DNA of 64,000 bases from Clostridium sp. BNL1100 (GTDB taxonomy: Bacteria; Bacillota; Clostridia; Acetivibrionales; DSM-1351): assembly GCF_000244875.1 (NCBI RefSeq), contig NC_016791.1:1865001-1929000 (forward strand), written 5' to 3'. Below, piece by piece: positions 33,121-43,192 of this stretch. The notes below the pieces were generated by a model. It searched no databases. It had not been told where the DNA came from and saw only the letters and a program-made list of their open reading frames with translations. A program made the position numbers and the translations under genes. Position 1 is the stretch's first letter. Every line of letters begins with the position of its first letter.

Positions 33121-34182
33121 CTATATCAAATATTTTCTTACAAGAGGAATCTTAGATAAAATGATGTAAACTAAAAGACTTATCCCGAGATTAATTAAAG
33201 TAAGAAAAGGTATAGAAATAACAGGATTGGCAATAGTACTCTCAATTTTAAGTTCCCTGTAAGCTATATTTATGAAATCATGAAAAAGATAAACACAAAA
33301 GCTCCCCTGAGAAATAAAGCCAAACAATTTCAGAACTTTATCGGATTTAAAAATAACGTTTATGTTTCTTGCAAGTAAAAATATCGCACAAGCCATAAGA
33401 ACAACGTTAGGAGACATACCTTCAAGGAAAAGTGTATTTAGTGTATTTGATGATTCTGACCTATAAATAGTTCCTGCCAAAGTTGTAGCAAATCCTGCAG
33501 CTCCCAGTAAATACATAATGTAGTTTGTTTTTTTAGATAAAGTGTATTTATGTAAATAATGTCCTAGGATAAAATATCCGACGGAGGAGTATGCCATTGC
33601 TATTTTATACTGAACTACTATTCCTTTAAGCATATTAAATGGATAGAACTTTACAATAAAGGGGTATACAATTCCAAGAACAAACCATGCACATAGGGCG
33701 TATTCAATCTGACGCCTGTCCGCTGCATTCGTAAATACACGGATAATAGGAATAAGAGCATATATAAGAATGATTATATACAAATAATATAAATGAAAAT
33801 GTGTATTACATGTAAGAAGATTTTTTACTGACTCCTTCAATACGGATAATTCTATAAATCCGGTATGTACATAATTCAAATAAACGTCACATGCTTCATA
33901 CAATACAGCCCAGAAAACAAGTGCTACTATAAGTCGTGGTAAGTACTTACTAAATATCCGTTTTATGGAAACATTTTTATCGGAATTAAGAAATAATACT
34001 CCGCTACACATGAGAAAGACAGGAACACTCCATCTTACCACTGCTCCCCAGAAAACCGAAAGGTTCCAGTTTACAGAGGCAACTTCATAATTTATTAATG
34101 CTCTGGATGAAACATGAATAATTATAACGCCTAATATAGCTATAGTTTTTAGGAAATCAATAAACGGAATGCGTAGTTTCAT
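33121..34182 (-). CDS. Acyltransferase family 3 membrane protein
   Basis: A 353-residue protein with about ten membrane helices, starting with the acyltransferase_3 signature (PFIDFLKTIAILGVIIIHVS) and a conserved VRWSVPVFLMCSGVLF. Members (OafA/WecH-like) O-acetylate surface polysaccharides or wall polymers. The particular substrate cannot be told. Monocistronic, with GAGGGTT before ATG 34182. Confidence 0.85.
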   Translation of the reverse strand: MKLRIPFIDFLKTIAILGVIIIHVSSRALINYEVASVNWNLSVFWGAVVRWSVPVFLMCSGVLFLNSDKNVSIKRIFSKYLPRLIVALVFWAVLYEACDVYLNYVHTGFIELSVLKESVKNLLTCNTHFHLYYLYIIILIYALIPIIRVFTNAADRRQIEYALCAWFVLGIVYPFIVKFYPFNMLKGIVVQYKIAMAYSSVGYFILGHYLHKYTLSKKTNYIMYLLGAAGFATTLAGTIYRSESSNTLNTLFLEGMSPNVVLMACAIFLLARNINVIFKSDKVLKLFGFISQGSFCVYLFHDFINIAYRELKIESTIANPVISIPFLTLINLGISLLVYIILSKIPLVRKYLI

Positions 34183-34319
34183 TGTGAACCCTCTTTATGA
34201 TATAAGAATATTAACTTTCCTTATTGTATCATAAAATTTCTGCTATCTGCATTGTTTTTCAAATATCAATGCAATATAATTGATAGAAATGAATAAAATC
34301 CGAAATAAAGGAGTGTAAT

Positions 34320-34811
34320 ATGACAATAAATTCAGACAAAATAATAAAGGAAATGATAAACTATTTCAATAAAGATGTTAAACGTATTAACCATGCTTTA
34401 AAGGTTTATAGCTTTTGTAATACTATAGGTACATTAGAGCAGCTTAATGATAAAGAATTGCTGATTGTAAGCCTTTCGGGAATTCTTCACGATATAGGAA
34501 TCAAAGAGGCCGAAAAAAAGTACAATTCGTCTGCGGGACCGTATCAGGAAAAGGAAGGGCCTGCAATAGCAAAAGAGATAATGAATAAATACGATATCGA
34601 TAATGATACTATTGAACGAGTTTGTTATATAATAGGGCATCACCACAGCTATAATAAAATAGATGGAGTAGATTTTCAAATACTGGTTGAAGCAGATTTT
34701 CTTGTGAACATATATGAAGATGAAATGGACAAAAATGCTATAACTACTGTCAGAGGTAAATATTTTAAGACAAAAACGGGTTCATCAATACTTGAAGACA
34801 TGTATCTTTAG
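34320..34811 (+). CDS. HD domain phosphohydrolase
   Basis: A 163-residue HD-superfamily protein: H of NHALKVY, the HD pair in GILHDIGIKEAEKKY, then GHHHSY and a final D in VEADFLVNIYED. These are complete metal ligands. Such small proteins are nucleotide or phosphate-ester hydrolases; the substrate is unknown. AAAGGAG lies upstream of the ATG. Confidence 0.85.
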   Translation: MTINSDKIIKEMINYFNKDVKRINHALKVYSFCNTIGTLEQLNDKELLIVSLSGILHDIGIKEAEKKYNSSAGPYQEKEGPAIAKEIMNKYDIDNDTIERVCYIIGHHHSYNKIDGVDFQILVEADFLVNIYEDEMDKNAITTVRGKYFKTKTGSSILEDMYL

Positions 34812-34864
34812 TTAGTTGCAACATTAGTAAAATAAGTTAACGTAAAATTGGAGGAAGTTATTGA

Positions 34865-36616
34865 TTGTTTAAATTAATAAAATATTTAAAGCCATACCAG
34901 AAACAAGTTATTTTAGGTCCGGCATTTAAATTATTTGAAGCAATACTTGAATTGACAATACCTTTATTAATGGCAAAGCTTATTGATAATGGTGTAAAAG
35001 CAAACAATCCATCATATGTATACATGATGGGAGGGATAATGGTTGCAATTGCAATAACCGGAGCCGGCTCCGCATATATATGCCAGTATTATGCATCTAT
35101 AGCTTCACAGGGGTTTGGAACGTCAATGAGAAACCTTTTATTCAAAAGGATACAAGGATATTCCTTTAATGAACTTGATAAAATAGGAACTCCTTCTCTC
35201 ATAAATAGAATAACCAGTGATGTAAACCAGCTCCAGCTTGCAGTGGCCATGCTGATAAGACTTGTAGTCAGAGTTCCTTTTCTTTGCATTGGCGGTTTGA
35301 TAATGGCAATGACCATCAACTTGAAGCTGTCTGTAATACTATTTATAACAATGCCGTTGTTTGCACTGGTTATATATTTTATAATGTCAAGAACAATACC
35401 ACTGTATAAAACAGTACAGAAAAAGCTTGATACATTGTCGGTAATAGTACGTGAAAATTTGTCCGGAGTAAGGGTAATACGTGCGTTTGCAAAACTGGAC
35501 AAGGAAAGAGAGCGTTTTTCAAAAGGCAACAGGGAATACGCAGATATGTCTATTAGTGTAGGTAAGGTTTCGGCACTTCTAAATCCTGCTACAACAGTTA
35601 TAGTAAACCTCGGTGTTGCTGCGATACTGTGGTTTGGCGGAATACAGGTATATCATGGTACAATGACTCAAGGTGAAATAATTGCTTATATCAACTATAT
35701 AAACATGATTCTTTCCGCACTTATTGTACTTGCTAATCTAGTCGTCACCTTCACAAAGGCGGCAGCTTCAGCAAACAGGGTCAATGAGATATTGGAAACT
35801 CAGCCGTCTGTAATGGACAGGGCTGATAGTGTCACAGATGTAAAGGCTGCTGTCGATGTTTCGGCAGGAATGCCTTTGATTGAGTTTAGAAATGTACGAT
35901 TTACATACGATGGAGCCTCAGAGTACGCTTTGAAAAATATATCATTCGGAATCAAAAGTGGACAAACTGTAGGCATAATAGGTTCTACCGGGTCAGGAAA
36001 ATCCACTCTTGTAAACCTTATTGCCAGGTTTTACGATACTACTGATGGTCAAATTCTGATAAACGGAACAGACATTAGAAATATCAAGCAACAGGATTTA
36101 AGACAGAAAATAGGACTTGTTCCTCAGAAATCAGTTCTATTTTCAGGAACTATCGAGGAAAACATAAAGTGGGGAAATGAACTGGCACAGGAAATTGATA
36201 TTTATTGGGCTGCCGAAATTGCTCAGGCAACAGAATTTATCAAGCAAAAACCTGAAGGCATTAAGGCTCACGTTACTCAGGGCGGAGCGAATCTTTCAGG
36301 AGGTCAGAAACAAAGGCTTGCAATTGCAAGGGCTGTGGTCAAAAGGCCGGAAATACTTATTCTGGATGACAGTACCAGTGCCTTGGATTATGCTACAGAT
36401 GCAGCTTTAAGAAGACAAATCAAGGATAATCTTAAAAGGCTTACAGTAATAATGGTAACACAAAGAGTAGCTGCAATCAGAGACGCAGATTTAATAGTAG
36501 TACTCGATGATGGAGAAATAGTAGGAATAGGCAGAAATGAAGAGCTGCTGGAATCCTGCCCTGTCTATGAGGAAATATACTATTCACAAAGAAAAAGCGA
36601 GGTAGCTCAGACATGA
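34865..36616 (+). CDS. ABC exporter half-transporter A (multidrug type)
   Basis: A 583-residue exporter with six membrane helices (about 15-305) and an ATPase domain with Walker A GSTGSGKST, signature LSGGQKQR and Walker B ILILDDSTSALD. The residue after Walker B is Asp, not the catalytic Glu. In heterodimeric exporters such as BmrCD or TM287/288 this marks the degenerate site. It overlaps the next gene by 4 nt (ATGA), so the pair forms a heterodimer. TTG start with GGAGGAAG upstream. Confidence 0.92.
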   Translation: MFKLIKYLKPYQKQVILGPAFKLFEAILELTIPLLMAKLIDNGVKANNPSYVYMMGGIMVAIAITGAGSAYICQYYASIASQGFGTSMRNLLFKRIQGYSFNELDKIGTPSLINRITSDVNQLQLAVAMLIRLVVRVPFLCIGGLIMAMTINLKLSVILFITMPLFALVIYFIMSRTIPLYKTVQKKLDTLSVIVRENLSGVRVIRAFAKLDKERERFSKGNREYADMSISVGKVSALLNPATTVIVNLGVAAILWFGGIQVYHGTMTQGEIIAYINYINMILSALIVLANLVVTFTKAAASANRVNEILETQPSVMDRADSVTDVKAAVDVSAGMPLIEFRNVRFTYDGASEYALKNISFGIKSGQTVGIIGSTGSGKSTLVNLIARFYDTTDGQILINGTDIRNIKQQDLRQKIGLVPQKSVLFSGTIEENIKWGNELAQEIDIYWAAEIAQATEFIKQKPEGIKAHVTQGGANLSGGQKQRLAIARAVVKRPEILILDDSTSALDYATDAALRRQIKDNLKRLTVIMVTQRVAAIRDADLIVVLDDGEIVGIGRNEELLESCPVYEEIYYSQRKSEVAQT

Positions 36617-38349
36617 AAAGTGATGCAGTTAAACGCCTCGGCAGATACATTTTAGCCAATAAGCCATATCTGCTGGGAGCTGTACTATTTGCAGCATTAA
36701 GTAATATCCTTATGGTGGCAGGTCCATTTATAATAGGTAAAGGTGTTGATGCTATTGTCGGAAAAGGACAGGTTGATTTCAAAAGTATTCTTAATATTGT
36801 TATAGTTATATTAATATTGTATTTAGTAAGTGCATTTTTTCAATGGAGTTTGCAGGTAATTACGGCTGTACTGTCAAATAGAATAGTAGAGAGGTTGAGA
36901 AAAGATGTATTTGACCATATTCTTGAAATGCCTTTGAGGTTTTTTGACCAAAAGCCTCATGGTGATATAATGGGCAGGCTTACAAATGACATGGAAAATA
37001 TAGGTGAAGGAATTTATCAGTCTGTTACTCAGTTTTTTACTGGTATAATATCCATTGTTGGTTCACTTGTTTTTATGTTTGTTTTGAATCCTTGGATTAC
37101 ACTTATAGTAATTGTAATGACACCTGTTACATTTTTAATTGCATCATTTATAACAAGACGTTCATCAAAAATGTTTAAGGAACAGTCAAAGGTAAATGGT
37201 GAGCTAAATGGTTATATTGAAGAGATTATAGGCAATCAGAAGGTTGTAAAAGCATTTAATTATGAGGAAAGGGCTCAGAAGAAATTTGAGGAAATAAACG
37301 GACGTTTGTATAAATGCGGAAGATGGGCGCAGTTCTATTCATCTCTAGTAAACCCGTCTACACGTCTGGTAAATAATATAACATATGTTTTGCTTGGAAT
37401 GACTGGTGGTATTGCGGCACTTGCCGGCAGGTTAAGTATAGGTTATATCTCCAGCTTTCTAACCTACTCAACCTACTTTTCACAACCCATAAACAATGTA
37501 ACAAGTGTAACAACCCAGATACAAAGTGCTGTTGCTTCTGCGGAAAGGGTTTTTGCAATAATGGACGAGGAAATTGAGAAACAGGCGGATATTAATGATA
37601 TTGAATTAAAGAAAACTAACGGGAATGTCAGATTCGACGACGTATCATTTTCTTATGTTCAGGAAAAGCCTTTGATACAGGACTTTAACCTTGATGTTAA
37701 GGAAGGACAGAGAATTGCGATAGTTGGCCCAACCGGTTCAGGGAAAACTACTCTTGTTAATCTGTTAATGCGTTTCTATGAAACAGATAAAGGGTACATA
37801 TATATTGATGATAAAAGTATAAGTAAAATATCCAAAGACAGTCTTAGGCAGTCTTTTGGAATGGTTCTTCAGGACACATGGCTTTTTGCGGGGACAATTC
37901 GTGAAAATATAGCATACGGGAATCCGAAAGCTACTGATGAAGAAGTAAAAAAGGCTGCGGTCTCCGCAAATGCACACAGTTTTATAAAGAGACTTCCGAA
38001 AGGTTATGATACAGAGCTCACAGAAGGTGGAAGCAACTTGTCACAGGGCCAAAGACAGTTATTGACTATTGCAAGAGTTATGTTGGTTATTCCGCCTATG
38101 CTAATATTGGATGAGGCTACCAGCAGTGTTGATACAAGAACAGAGTTAAATATACAGAAAGCTTTTTTGAAGATGATGGAAGGAAGGACAAGTTTTGTTA
38201 TAGCTCATCGCCTTTCCACCATTAAAGAAGCGGATGTTATACTTGTTATGAATAATGGTAGGATTGTTGAACAGGGAAGTCATGAAGACTTACTGAAAAA
38301 GAATGGATTTTATAAAAAATTATATTTAAGTCAATATGAGAATACTTGA
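36613..38349 (+). CDS. ABC exporter half-transporter B (multidrug type)
   Basis: A 578-residue partner of the preceding gene: six membrane helices (about 15-310), Walker A GPTGSGKTT, signature LSQGQRQL and Walker B MLILDEATSSVD with the catalytic Glu, H-loop IAHRLST. It carries the competent Walker B, complementing the other half. The substrate is unknown; drugs or peptides are typical. Confidence 0.93.
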   Translation: MKSDAVKRLGRYILANKPYLLGAVLFAALSNILMVAGPFIIGKGVDAIVGKGQVDFKSILNIVIVILILYLVSAFFQWSLQVITAVLSNRIVERLRKDVFDHILEMPLRFFDQKPHGDIMGRLTNDMENIGEGIYQSVTQFFTGIISIVGSLVFMFVLNPWITLIVIVMTPVTFLIASFITRRSSKMFKEQSKVNGELNGYIEEIIGNQKVVKAFNYEERAQKKFEEINGRLYKCGRWAQFYSSLVNPSTRLVNNITYVLLGMTGGIAALAGRLSIGYISSFLTYSTYFSQPINNVTSVTTQIQSAVASAERVFAIMDEEIEKQADINDIELKKTNGNVRFDDVSFSYVQEKPLIQDFNLDVKEGQRIAIVGPTGSGKTTLVNLLMRFYETDKGYIYIDDKSISKISKDSLRQSFGMVLQDTWLFAGTIRENIAYGNPKATDEEVKKAAVSANAHSFIKRLPKGYDTELTEGGSNLSQGQRQLLTIARVMLVIPPMLILDEATSSVDTRTELNIQKAFLKMMEGRTSFVIAHRLSTIKEADVILVMNNGRIVEQGSHEDLLKKNGFYKKLYLSQYENT

Positions 38350-38391
38350 ATAAATGAAGATTGACTAAATAAAAAAGACAGGTGTTGCTAA

Positions 38392-39177
38392 ATGAATAAG
38401 TTAATTGAGAAATATACATTAAACAGGAGGCTTTTGGCAGAAGCCCTGGTTGAAAAGGATTACATGGAGCTGTATGAGGCTGAAATCCTTAAAAATCAAT
38501 TTGTAGCCAAACTTGGCGAACCAAGATATGAGCTTCATAAGCTTGAGCTTGCTATAGCCAGAACCAAACTTAAACTTGAAATGATTGAAACTTGTGAAAA
38601 ATTCAAGATACCAATAGACTATTCCTATATCGACAGAGAATTAGAAAAAGAGTTTGAAAAACACTATGAAGTACTTAAAAAAATGAGACTGGAAATAGAG
38701 TATGTTCATTCAATAGACTACGCTATGGAGAAGAAGAAACGTGACAATGAATTGGAAATGAAGGATGTGTATCTTGAAATAGCAAGCTATATTCATCCTG
38801 AATTGACAATAAATCAGGATATAAGCAAACGAACCTGGAAAACAGTAGAAAAAGCATATCAGCAGGGAGACATAGAAAAATTAAAAAGGCTTCGTAAAAA
38901 AGTTATTAAAGATTTTGGCAATATAAGCGAAAAGCATGAAGACTTAAAAAAACAGCTTACTGCAATAAAAGAGCGAAAAGCAGCTGTTCAGAACGAAATA
39001 CAGGCTATGAAGAAAAGCTTTCCTTTTTCAGAATCGGATATGCTTGATGATGAAGTTGCTGTTATGAAATTCAGGGACGATATGGACACGGATATAAGAA
39101 CCGCAAAAGAGGTACTGGACAAATTGGAAAAACAGGTACTGGAAAAGCTGCCTCCCGTGGGGAGATATAAAAATTAA
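38392..39177 (+). CDS. Coiled-coil protein with J-domain-like segment
   Basis: A 261-residue charged helical protein. A segment around 140-175 (IASYIHPELTINQDISKRTW, then KAYQQGDIEKLKRLRKKV) resembles the J-like region of certain clostridial DnaJ-related proteins, but with HPE in place of HPD. The C-terminal half is coiled coil. No membrane segment. The HPD-to-HPE change would be expected to weaken DnaK stimulation if it is a true J domain. Low-certainty family call; the gene itself is clear. Confidence 0.7.
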   Translation: MNKLIEKYTLNRRLLAEALVEKDYMELYEAEILKNQFVAKLGEPRYELHKLELAIARTKLKLEMIETCEKFKIPIDYSYIDRELEKEFEKHYEVLKKMRLEIEYVHSIDYAMEKKKRDNELEMKDVYLEIASYIHPELTINQDISKRTWKTVEKAYQQGDIEKLKRLRKKVIKDFGNISEKHEDLKKQLTAIKERKAAVQNEIQAMKKSFPFSESDMLDDEVAVMKFRDDMDTDIRTAKEVLDKLEKQVLEKLPPVGRYKN

Positions 39178-39193
39178 AGCCTACAGGACATAA

Positions 39194-39235
39194 AATAAAC
39201 CGGGAAAGGTGTTAGCAGACCTGTTCCCGGTTTAT
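39194..39235. terminator. Bidirectional terminator
   Basis: AATAAACCGGGAA / TTCCCGGTTTATT perfect arms with inner AGGT/ACCT, between convergent genes. Confidence 0.85.
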
Positions 39236-39262
39236 TGCTTTTAAACCGGCATATTTCAGGAT

Positions 39263-39466
39263 TTAGTTGTCCTTTCTGAGACTTCTTCTGTTTCCGTCAG
39301 CATCTACAATAACTGTGTTGTCCAGTGTAGCCTTTAAATTTGCCCGAAATGCTTCGATATATTCTTTTCTTAGCTTATCTCTTTCAGCTAGCTCAGAACT
39401 CGTAAGAGAACCTGATTTCGCTTTTCTTGCCAGTTCATTCAATCGTTCAATTCTATTCTTCTCCAT
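39263..39466 (-). CDS. ynzC: DUF896 family protein YnzC
   Basis: A 67-residue protein with the YnzC/DUF896 pattern: RIERLNELARKAKSGSLTSS, then ERDKLRKEYIEAFRANLK. A small helical-hairpin protein with an unknown role, linked to the SOS regulon in Bacillus. ATG 39466 is preferred; AAGGA lies 12 nt upstream, and the longer TTG start overlaps it. Confidence 0.9.
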   Translation of the reverse strand: MEKNRIERLNELARKAKSGSLTSSELAERDKLRKEYIEAFRANLKATLDNTVIVDADGNRRSLRKDN

Positions 39467-39627
39467 AAATATAACCAATCCTTATCAATCATTTTGCATA
39501 AAACACATGAGTATTATAACAAAAAACATTTGATTGTAAAAGAAACTGTCAATATTTCTTTAAAAAGCTTATCCGGTATGATAATATAAATATGCAAAGT
39601 TAATTTATTCTTCGGGAGGTTGGAGAT

Positions 39628-40095
39628 ATGAATGATATACAGGTTGTAGTTTTTGATTTGAACAATGAGCTTTGTAGTGTGGAGACTTCAATTGTCTATA
39701 AAATAGAGAAATATGGATCAATATCACTTGTTCCACAAATGCCCGATTATATTAAAGGAATATATAATCTAAGGGGGAAAGTTGTCCCTGTGGTAGACCT
39801 TAATAAAAGGTTTAATTTAGGAGAATCAGAAGTAACAAAAAAGACAAAGATTATAATAACTGAAAAGGATGATCAATTGTACGGATTTATGGTAAACAAT
39901 GTTACTGAAATAATAAATCTTAATGAGAATTCTGTTGACAGATCCGAGGCAGTAATAAAATTAAACAACAAGAAATACATAAAAGGCATAGGTAAGAATG
40001 ACGGGAAGCTTTTCTCAATAATTGATTTAAATGAAATTTTACATAATGAAGAGATAGAAGAGGTAACAATGGCACTTTCAGAAAACATAAATTAA
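39628..40095 (+). CDS. cheW: CheW-like chemotaxis coupling protein
   Basis: A 155-residue single CheW domain (VVFDLNNELCSVETSIVYKI; IYNLRGKVVPVVDLNKRF is the classic CheW core). It couples chemoreceptors to CheA. It stands alone here, flanked by its own terminator, so the main chemotaxis operon is elsewhere. Confidence 0.93.
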   Translation: MNDIQVVVFDLNNELCSVETSIVYKIEKYGSISLVPQMPDYIKGIYNLRGKVVPVVDLNKRFNLGESEVTKKTKIIITEKDDQLYGFMVNNVTEIINLNENSVDRSEAVIKLNNKKYIKGIGKNDGKLFSIIDLNEILHNEEIEEVTMALSENIN

Positions 40096-40118
40096 TGTCT
40101 GGTTATTTACATAATATA

Positions 40119-40150
40119 AAAACCCGAAAATAATAACTTTCGGGTTTTTT
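40119..40150 (+). terminator. Terminator after cheW
   Basis: AAACCCGAAA / TTTCGGGTTTTTT hairpin with T run. Confidence 0.9.
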
Positions 40151-40279
40151 GTTTTTTCTAATACTAATATCATACTAAAAGTGTAACAAAAAGAAATATG
40201 TAAACATAAAATATTATCAAGCGGTTAATCAATGTAATCTTGTCCGCATATGAGTTATAAAGGAGGGAAATAAGGTAAT

Positions 40280-40573
40280 ATGGAAAATAAGCTTCACTCA
40301 CATAGCTTTGCGGGAAAGACTTCAAATATTGAAGATCACATTCATCAATATTCCGGCAAGACTGATAAAACCAGTGACCAGATAGGGCATAAACACTATA
40401 TTGAAGGATCAACTACGTTGGAAGATGGTCATGTTCATTATTATAGAATTGCTACTAGCCCTGCTATTTATGTAAACGGTGGACATTATCACGTTTATAT
40501 GGGAAATGCAAATTTTGCAAAAAATCATGTTCAGGTTATAGCAGGCGACACATCCTTCTTTAAGAAAGATTAA
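40280..40573 (+). CDS. ymaF: YmaF family protein
   Basis: A 97-residue histidine-rich protein (HSHSFAGKTS; DHIHQYSG; GHKHYIEG; DGHVHYY; GGHYHVYMG). The regular His pairs suggest metal binding. It matches the YmaF family of spore-forming Firmicutes, function unknown. GGAGGGAAATAAGG precedes the ATG. Confidence 0.85.
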   Translation: MENKLHSHSFAGKTSNIEDHIHQYSGKTDKTSDQIGHKHYIEGSTTLEDGHVHYYRIATSPAIYVNGGHYHVYMGNANFAKNHVQVIAGDTSFFKKD

Positions 40574-40624
40574 TGTTTACAGGGGACTTATCCGGTGCAT
40601 AATAAATGACGGTGAATATAAAAT

Positions 40625-40661
40625 ATAAAACCTGCTGTTCTTGGTCAACAGCAGGTTTTAT
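40625..40661. terminator. Bidirectional terminator
   Basis: ATAAAACCTGCTGTT / AACAGCAGGTTTTAT, 15-bp perfect stem between convergent ymaF and ychF. Confidence 0.9.
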
Positions 40662-40684
40662 CATTATCATTGAATTAAGCTAAA

Positions 40685-41779
40685 TTATACATTAAATCTG
40701 AATAATGTAACATCTCCGTCATGCATTACATATTCCTTACCTTCGGACCGAACCAGGCCCTTTTCCTTCGCAACCGTATATGAGCCACAACTAATTAAAT
40801 CGTCATAAGCTACAATTTCAGCTCTGATAAAACCCCTTTCAAAGTCGCTATGGATTTTACCCGCAGCCTGAGGTGCTTTAGTTCCGTTTGTAATAGTCCA
40901 TGCTCTTACTTCCTGTGGGCCGGCAGTCAGATAGCTTATAAGCCCCAGAATTTTATAACTTGCTTTAATGAGCTTGTCCAGACCGGATTCTTCCAGTCCC
41001 ATAGCCTCAAGGAAGTCAGCCTTTTCTTCATCATCCAGCTGAGCAATTTCTTCCTCAATCTTTGCACAAATTACCATAACTTCTGAATTTTCTTCAACAG
41101 CCACTCCTTTAAGCTCTGCAAGAAATCTGTTACTATCCAGAGAAGATAGGTCTTCTTCGGAAACATTTGCAGCATAAAGAACAGGTTTTAATGTTATAAG
41201 AAATAACTGGTCAACAAGCTGCTGTTGCTCTTGGTCAAAAGACATTGACCTTACAGGTCTTCCGCTTTCAAGGTGAGCCTTTATGGATTCGTATAGCTCC
41301 ATTTCAATCTGGAACTTCTTGTCTCCTGATTTAAGCATTTTTTTCGTTCTGTCGATTCTTCTCTCTATCATTTCGAGGTCTGAGAAAATCAATTCCAGGT
41401 TAATTGTTTCAATGTCTCTTTTTGGACCAATGGAACCGTCAACATGAACAATATTGCTATCCTCAAAACATCTTACAACATGAACAATTGAATCAACTTC
41501 CCTTATGTGAGAAAGAAATTTATTTCCCAACCCTTCACCTTTGCTTGCACCTTTAACAAGGCCTGCGATATCAACAAATTCAATTACAGTAGGGGTTATT
41601 TTTTCAGGGTTATACATTTTTGCAAGCATGTCCAGTCTTTCGTCAGGAACAGCTACAATTCCTACATTTGGTTCAATAGTACAAAACGGATAATTTGCAC
41701 TTTCTGCACCTGCTTTTGTTATAGCATTAAAAAGAGTGCTTTTGCCTACGTTAGGTAGTCCTACAATTCCTAATTTCAT
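40685..41779 (-). CDS. ychF: Redox-regulated ATPase/GTPase YchF
   Basis: A 364-residue OBG-family P-loop protein: GLPNVGKST, VDIAGLVKGASKGEGLGN, and a C-terminal TGS domain (HSDFERGFIRAEI). YchF (human OLA1) prefers ATP and associates with ribosomes. Standard length. Monocistronic, facing ymaF. Confidence 0.96.
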   Translation of the reverse strand: MKLGIVGLPNVGKSTLFNAITKAGAESANYPFCTIEPNVGIVAVPDERLDMLAKMYNPEKITPTVIEFVDIAGLVKGASKGEGLGNKFLSHIREVDSIVHVVRCFEDSNIVHVDGSIGPKRDIETINLELIFSDLEMIERRIDRTKKMLKSGDKKFQIEMELYESIKAHLESGRPVRSMSFDQEQQQLVDQLFLITLKPVLYAANVSEEDLSSLDSNRFLAELKGVAVEENSEVMVICAKIEEEIAQLDDEEKADFLEAMGLEESGLDKLIKASYKILGLISYLTAGPQEVRAWTITNGTKAPQAAGKIHSDFERGFIRAEIVAYDDLISCGSYTVAKEKGLVRSEGKEYVMHDGDVTLFRFNV

Positions 41780-42046
41780 TTATATATCTATCCTCTCATG
41801 GTTTGTAACATCAAAAAATACCATAAAAATTATATACTATATGATTTTTCATTGCAATAATATTAAGTTTATGCGTTGTATTATTGATTTTATTTTTTTA
41901 TTAAATTAATATATAAAGCGAGAAAAAATAATCAGACATACAATATTCATAATCGTATACTAGAATGTAAATACAATAAGAAATTTGTATGTTCAGTAAT
42001 AAATATTATTAACCATATATTTTTGAAAAAATCAGGAGGTATATTT

Positions 42047-42445
42047 ATGTATTGTAGAAATTGCGGAAACGTTGTGAATGATCAGGCTGTTATATGCGTT
42101 ACGTGTGGAGTCCCTACAGGAAAAGGGAATAACTTCTGTCCTTTATGTGGAGAAGCAACCGATTCAATGTCTCAGGTATGTATGAAATGCGGTTTTAGTT
42201 TAAATAATTACGGACAGCAAAAATCAAAGCTTGCTGCGGGATTGTTCGGAATTTTCCTTGGCGCATTTGGTGTTCACAGATTTTATCTGGGTTATATAGG
42301 GATTGGTCTGGCACAGTTGTTACTGACTGTTTTATCTTGCTTTATATTCTCACCAATCATTTGGGTATGGGGACTGATAGAAGGAATTTTGATTCTTGCC
42401 GGTTCTATTAACAAGGATGCTAAGGGTGTAGCATTAAAGGATTAA
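42047..42445 (+). CDS. Zinc-ribbon TM2 domain protein
   Basis: A 132-residue protein: two N-terminal zinc ribbons (CRNCGNVVNDQAVICVTCG and CPLCGEATDSMSQVCMKCG), then a TM2 domain with two membrane helices (GLFGIFLGAFGVHRFYLGY; LTVLSCFIFSPIIWVWGLIE). Function unknown. ATG 42047 has CAGGAGGT upstream and yields the typical MYCRNCG start. Confidence 0.9.
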   Translation: MYCRNCGNVVNDQAVICVTCGVPTGKGNNFCPLCGEATDSMSQVCMKCGFSLNNYGQQKSKLAAGLFGIFLGAFGVHRFYLGYIGIGLAQLLLTVLSCFIFSPIIWVWGLIEGILILAGSINKDAKGVALKD

Positions 42446-42460
42446 AACATAAAGTTTTTA

Positions 42461-42489
42461 GCAGATAGGAATTACAAATTCCTATCTGC
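42461..42489. terminator. Bidirectional terminator-like hairpin
   Basis: GCAGATAGGAATT (42461-42473) and AATTCCTATCTGC (42477-42489), a perfect 13-bp stem with a 3-nt loop between convergent genes. Confidence 0.8.
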
Positions 42490-42508
42490 AGGTTGGAAAG
42501 AGGATCAC

Positions 42509-43099
42509 CTATTTTCCGATGAGTTTTTTCAGTTTACCTGCGAGAGTTGTGTTTTTCCGTTCTCTCCAACTGGTAATATACCTGTCTACCTCCTGAAAAT
42601 GCTTGTCCATTTTGATTTCAAGTTTACGGGAACTATTTTCAACACAAGCTCCAAGTTCTAGCTTGGAGCTATGAATTTCTTTTGAAATATGTTCTCGAGT
42701 ACTTATAAATTCTGCGGCAACATTATTAAAAAGCTGCTCTTTTATACCGTTTAAGGTTTCCATTATCATGGTCAGCTCAGCACTGCTCAATTCTTCCAAT
42801 CTCTTTGAAACTACGGCAGGAAGCTGTTCTGTCGAAATTGGGACACTGATGTCTTTAGGCTTAATAATATTTTCATTCTCAAGAATTTTTCTTATAGCTT
42901 TTAGCTCAAGACCTTGATCCCGCATTGCTTTAATCTGATACATTAAATTTGCAAGGTCAGTAGTATAATATCGTCTGCCTCTGTTGTCCTTGGGGATATT
43001 TAACCCAAATTCCTTTTCATAAAATCTTAAAGCATGATCTGTTATATTCAAACATGTGCTAAGCTCTGTTATAGAATATCTTTCTTTGAGTACTTCCAT
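42509..43099 (-). CDS. MerR family transcriptional regulator
   Basis: A 196-residue regulator with an N-terminal MerR winged helix (YSITELSTCLNITDHALRFY; NRGRRYYTTDLANLMYQIKA). The C-terminal region is helical with no effector-binding cysteines, so a metal-sensing role is unlikely. It resembles chromosome-segregation or phage-type RacA-like MerR proteins in architecture (HTH plus coiled coil), but that is only a suggestion. Confidence 0.82.
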   Translation of the reverse strand: MEVLKERYSITELSTCLNITDHALRFYEKEFGLNIPKDNRGRRYYTTDLANLMYQIKAMRDQGLELKAIRKILENENIIKPKDISVPISTEQLPAVVSKRLEELSSAELTMIMETLNGIKEQLFNNVAAEFISTREHISKEIHSSKLELGACVENSSRKLEIKMDKHFQEVDRYITSWRERKNTTLAGKLKKLIGK

Positions 43100-43192
43100 G
43101 GAACCATCTACCCCCTGTAACTATATCTATAAATACTTACAATGCAATTTGATAGTACCATAAGACATTATTCGTGTAAAATATTTACATAT

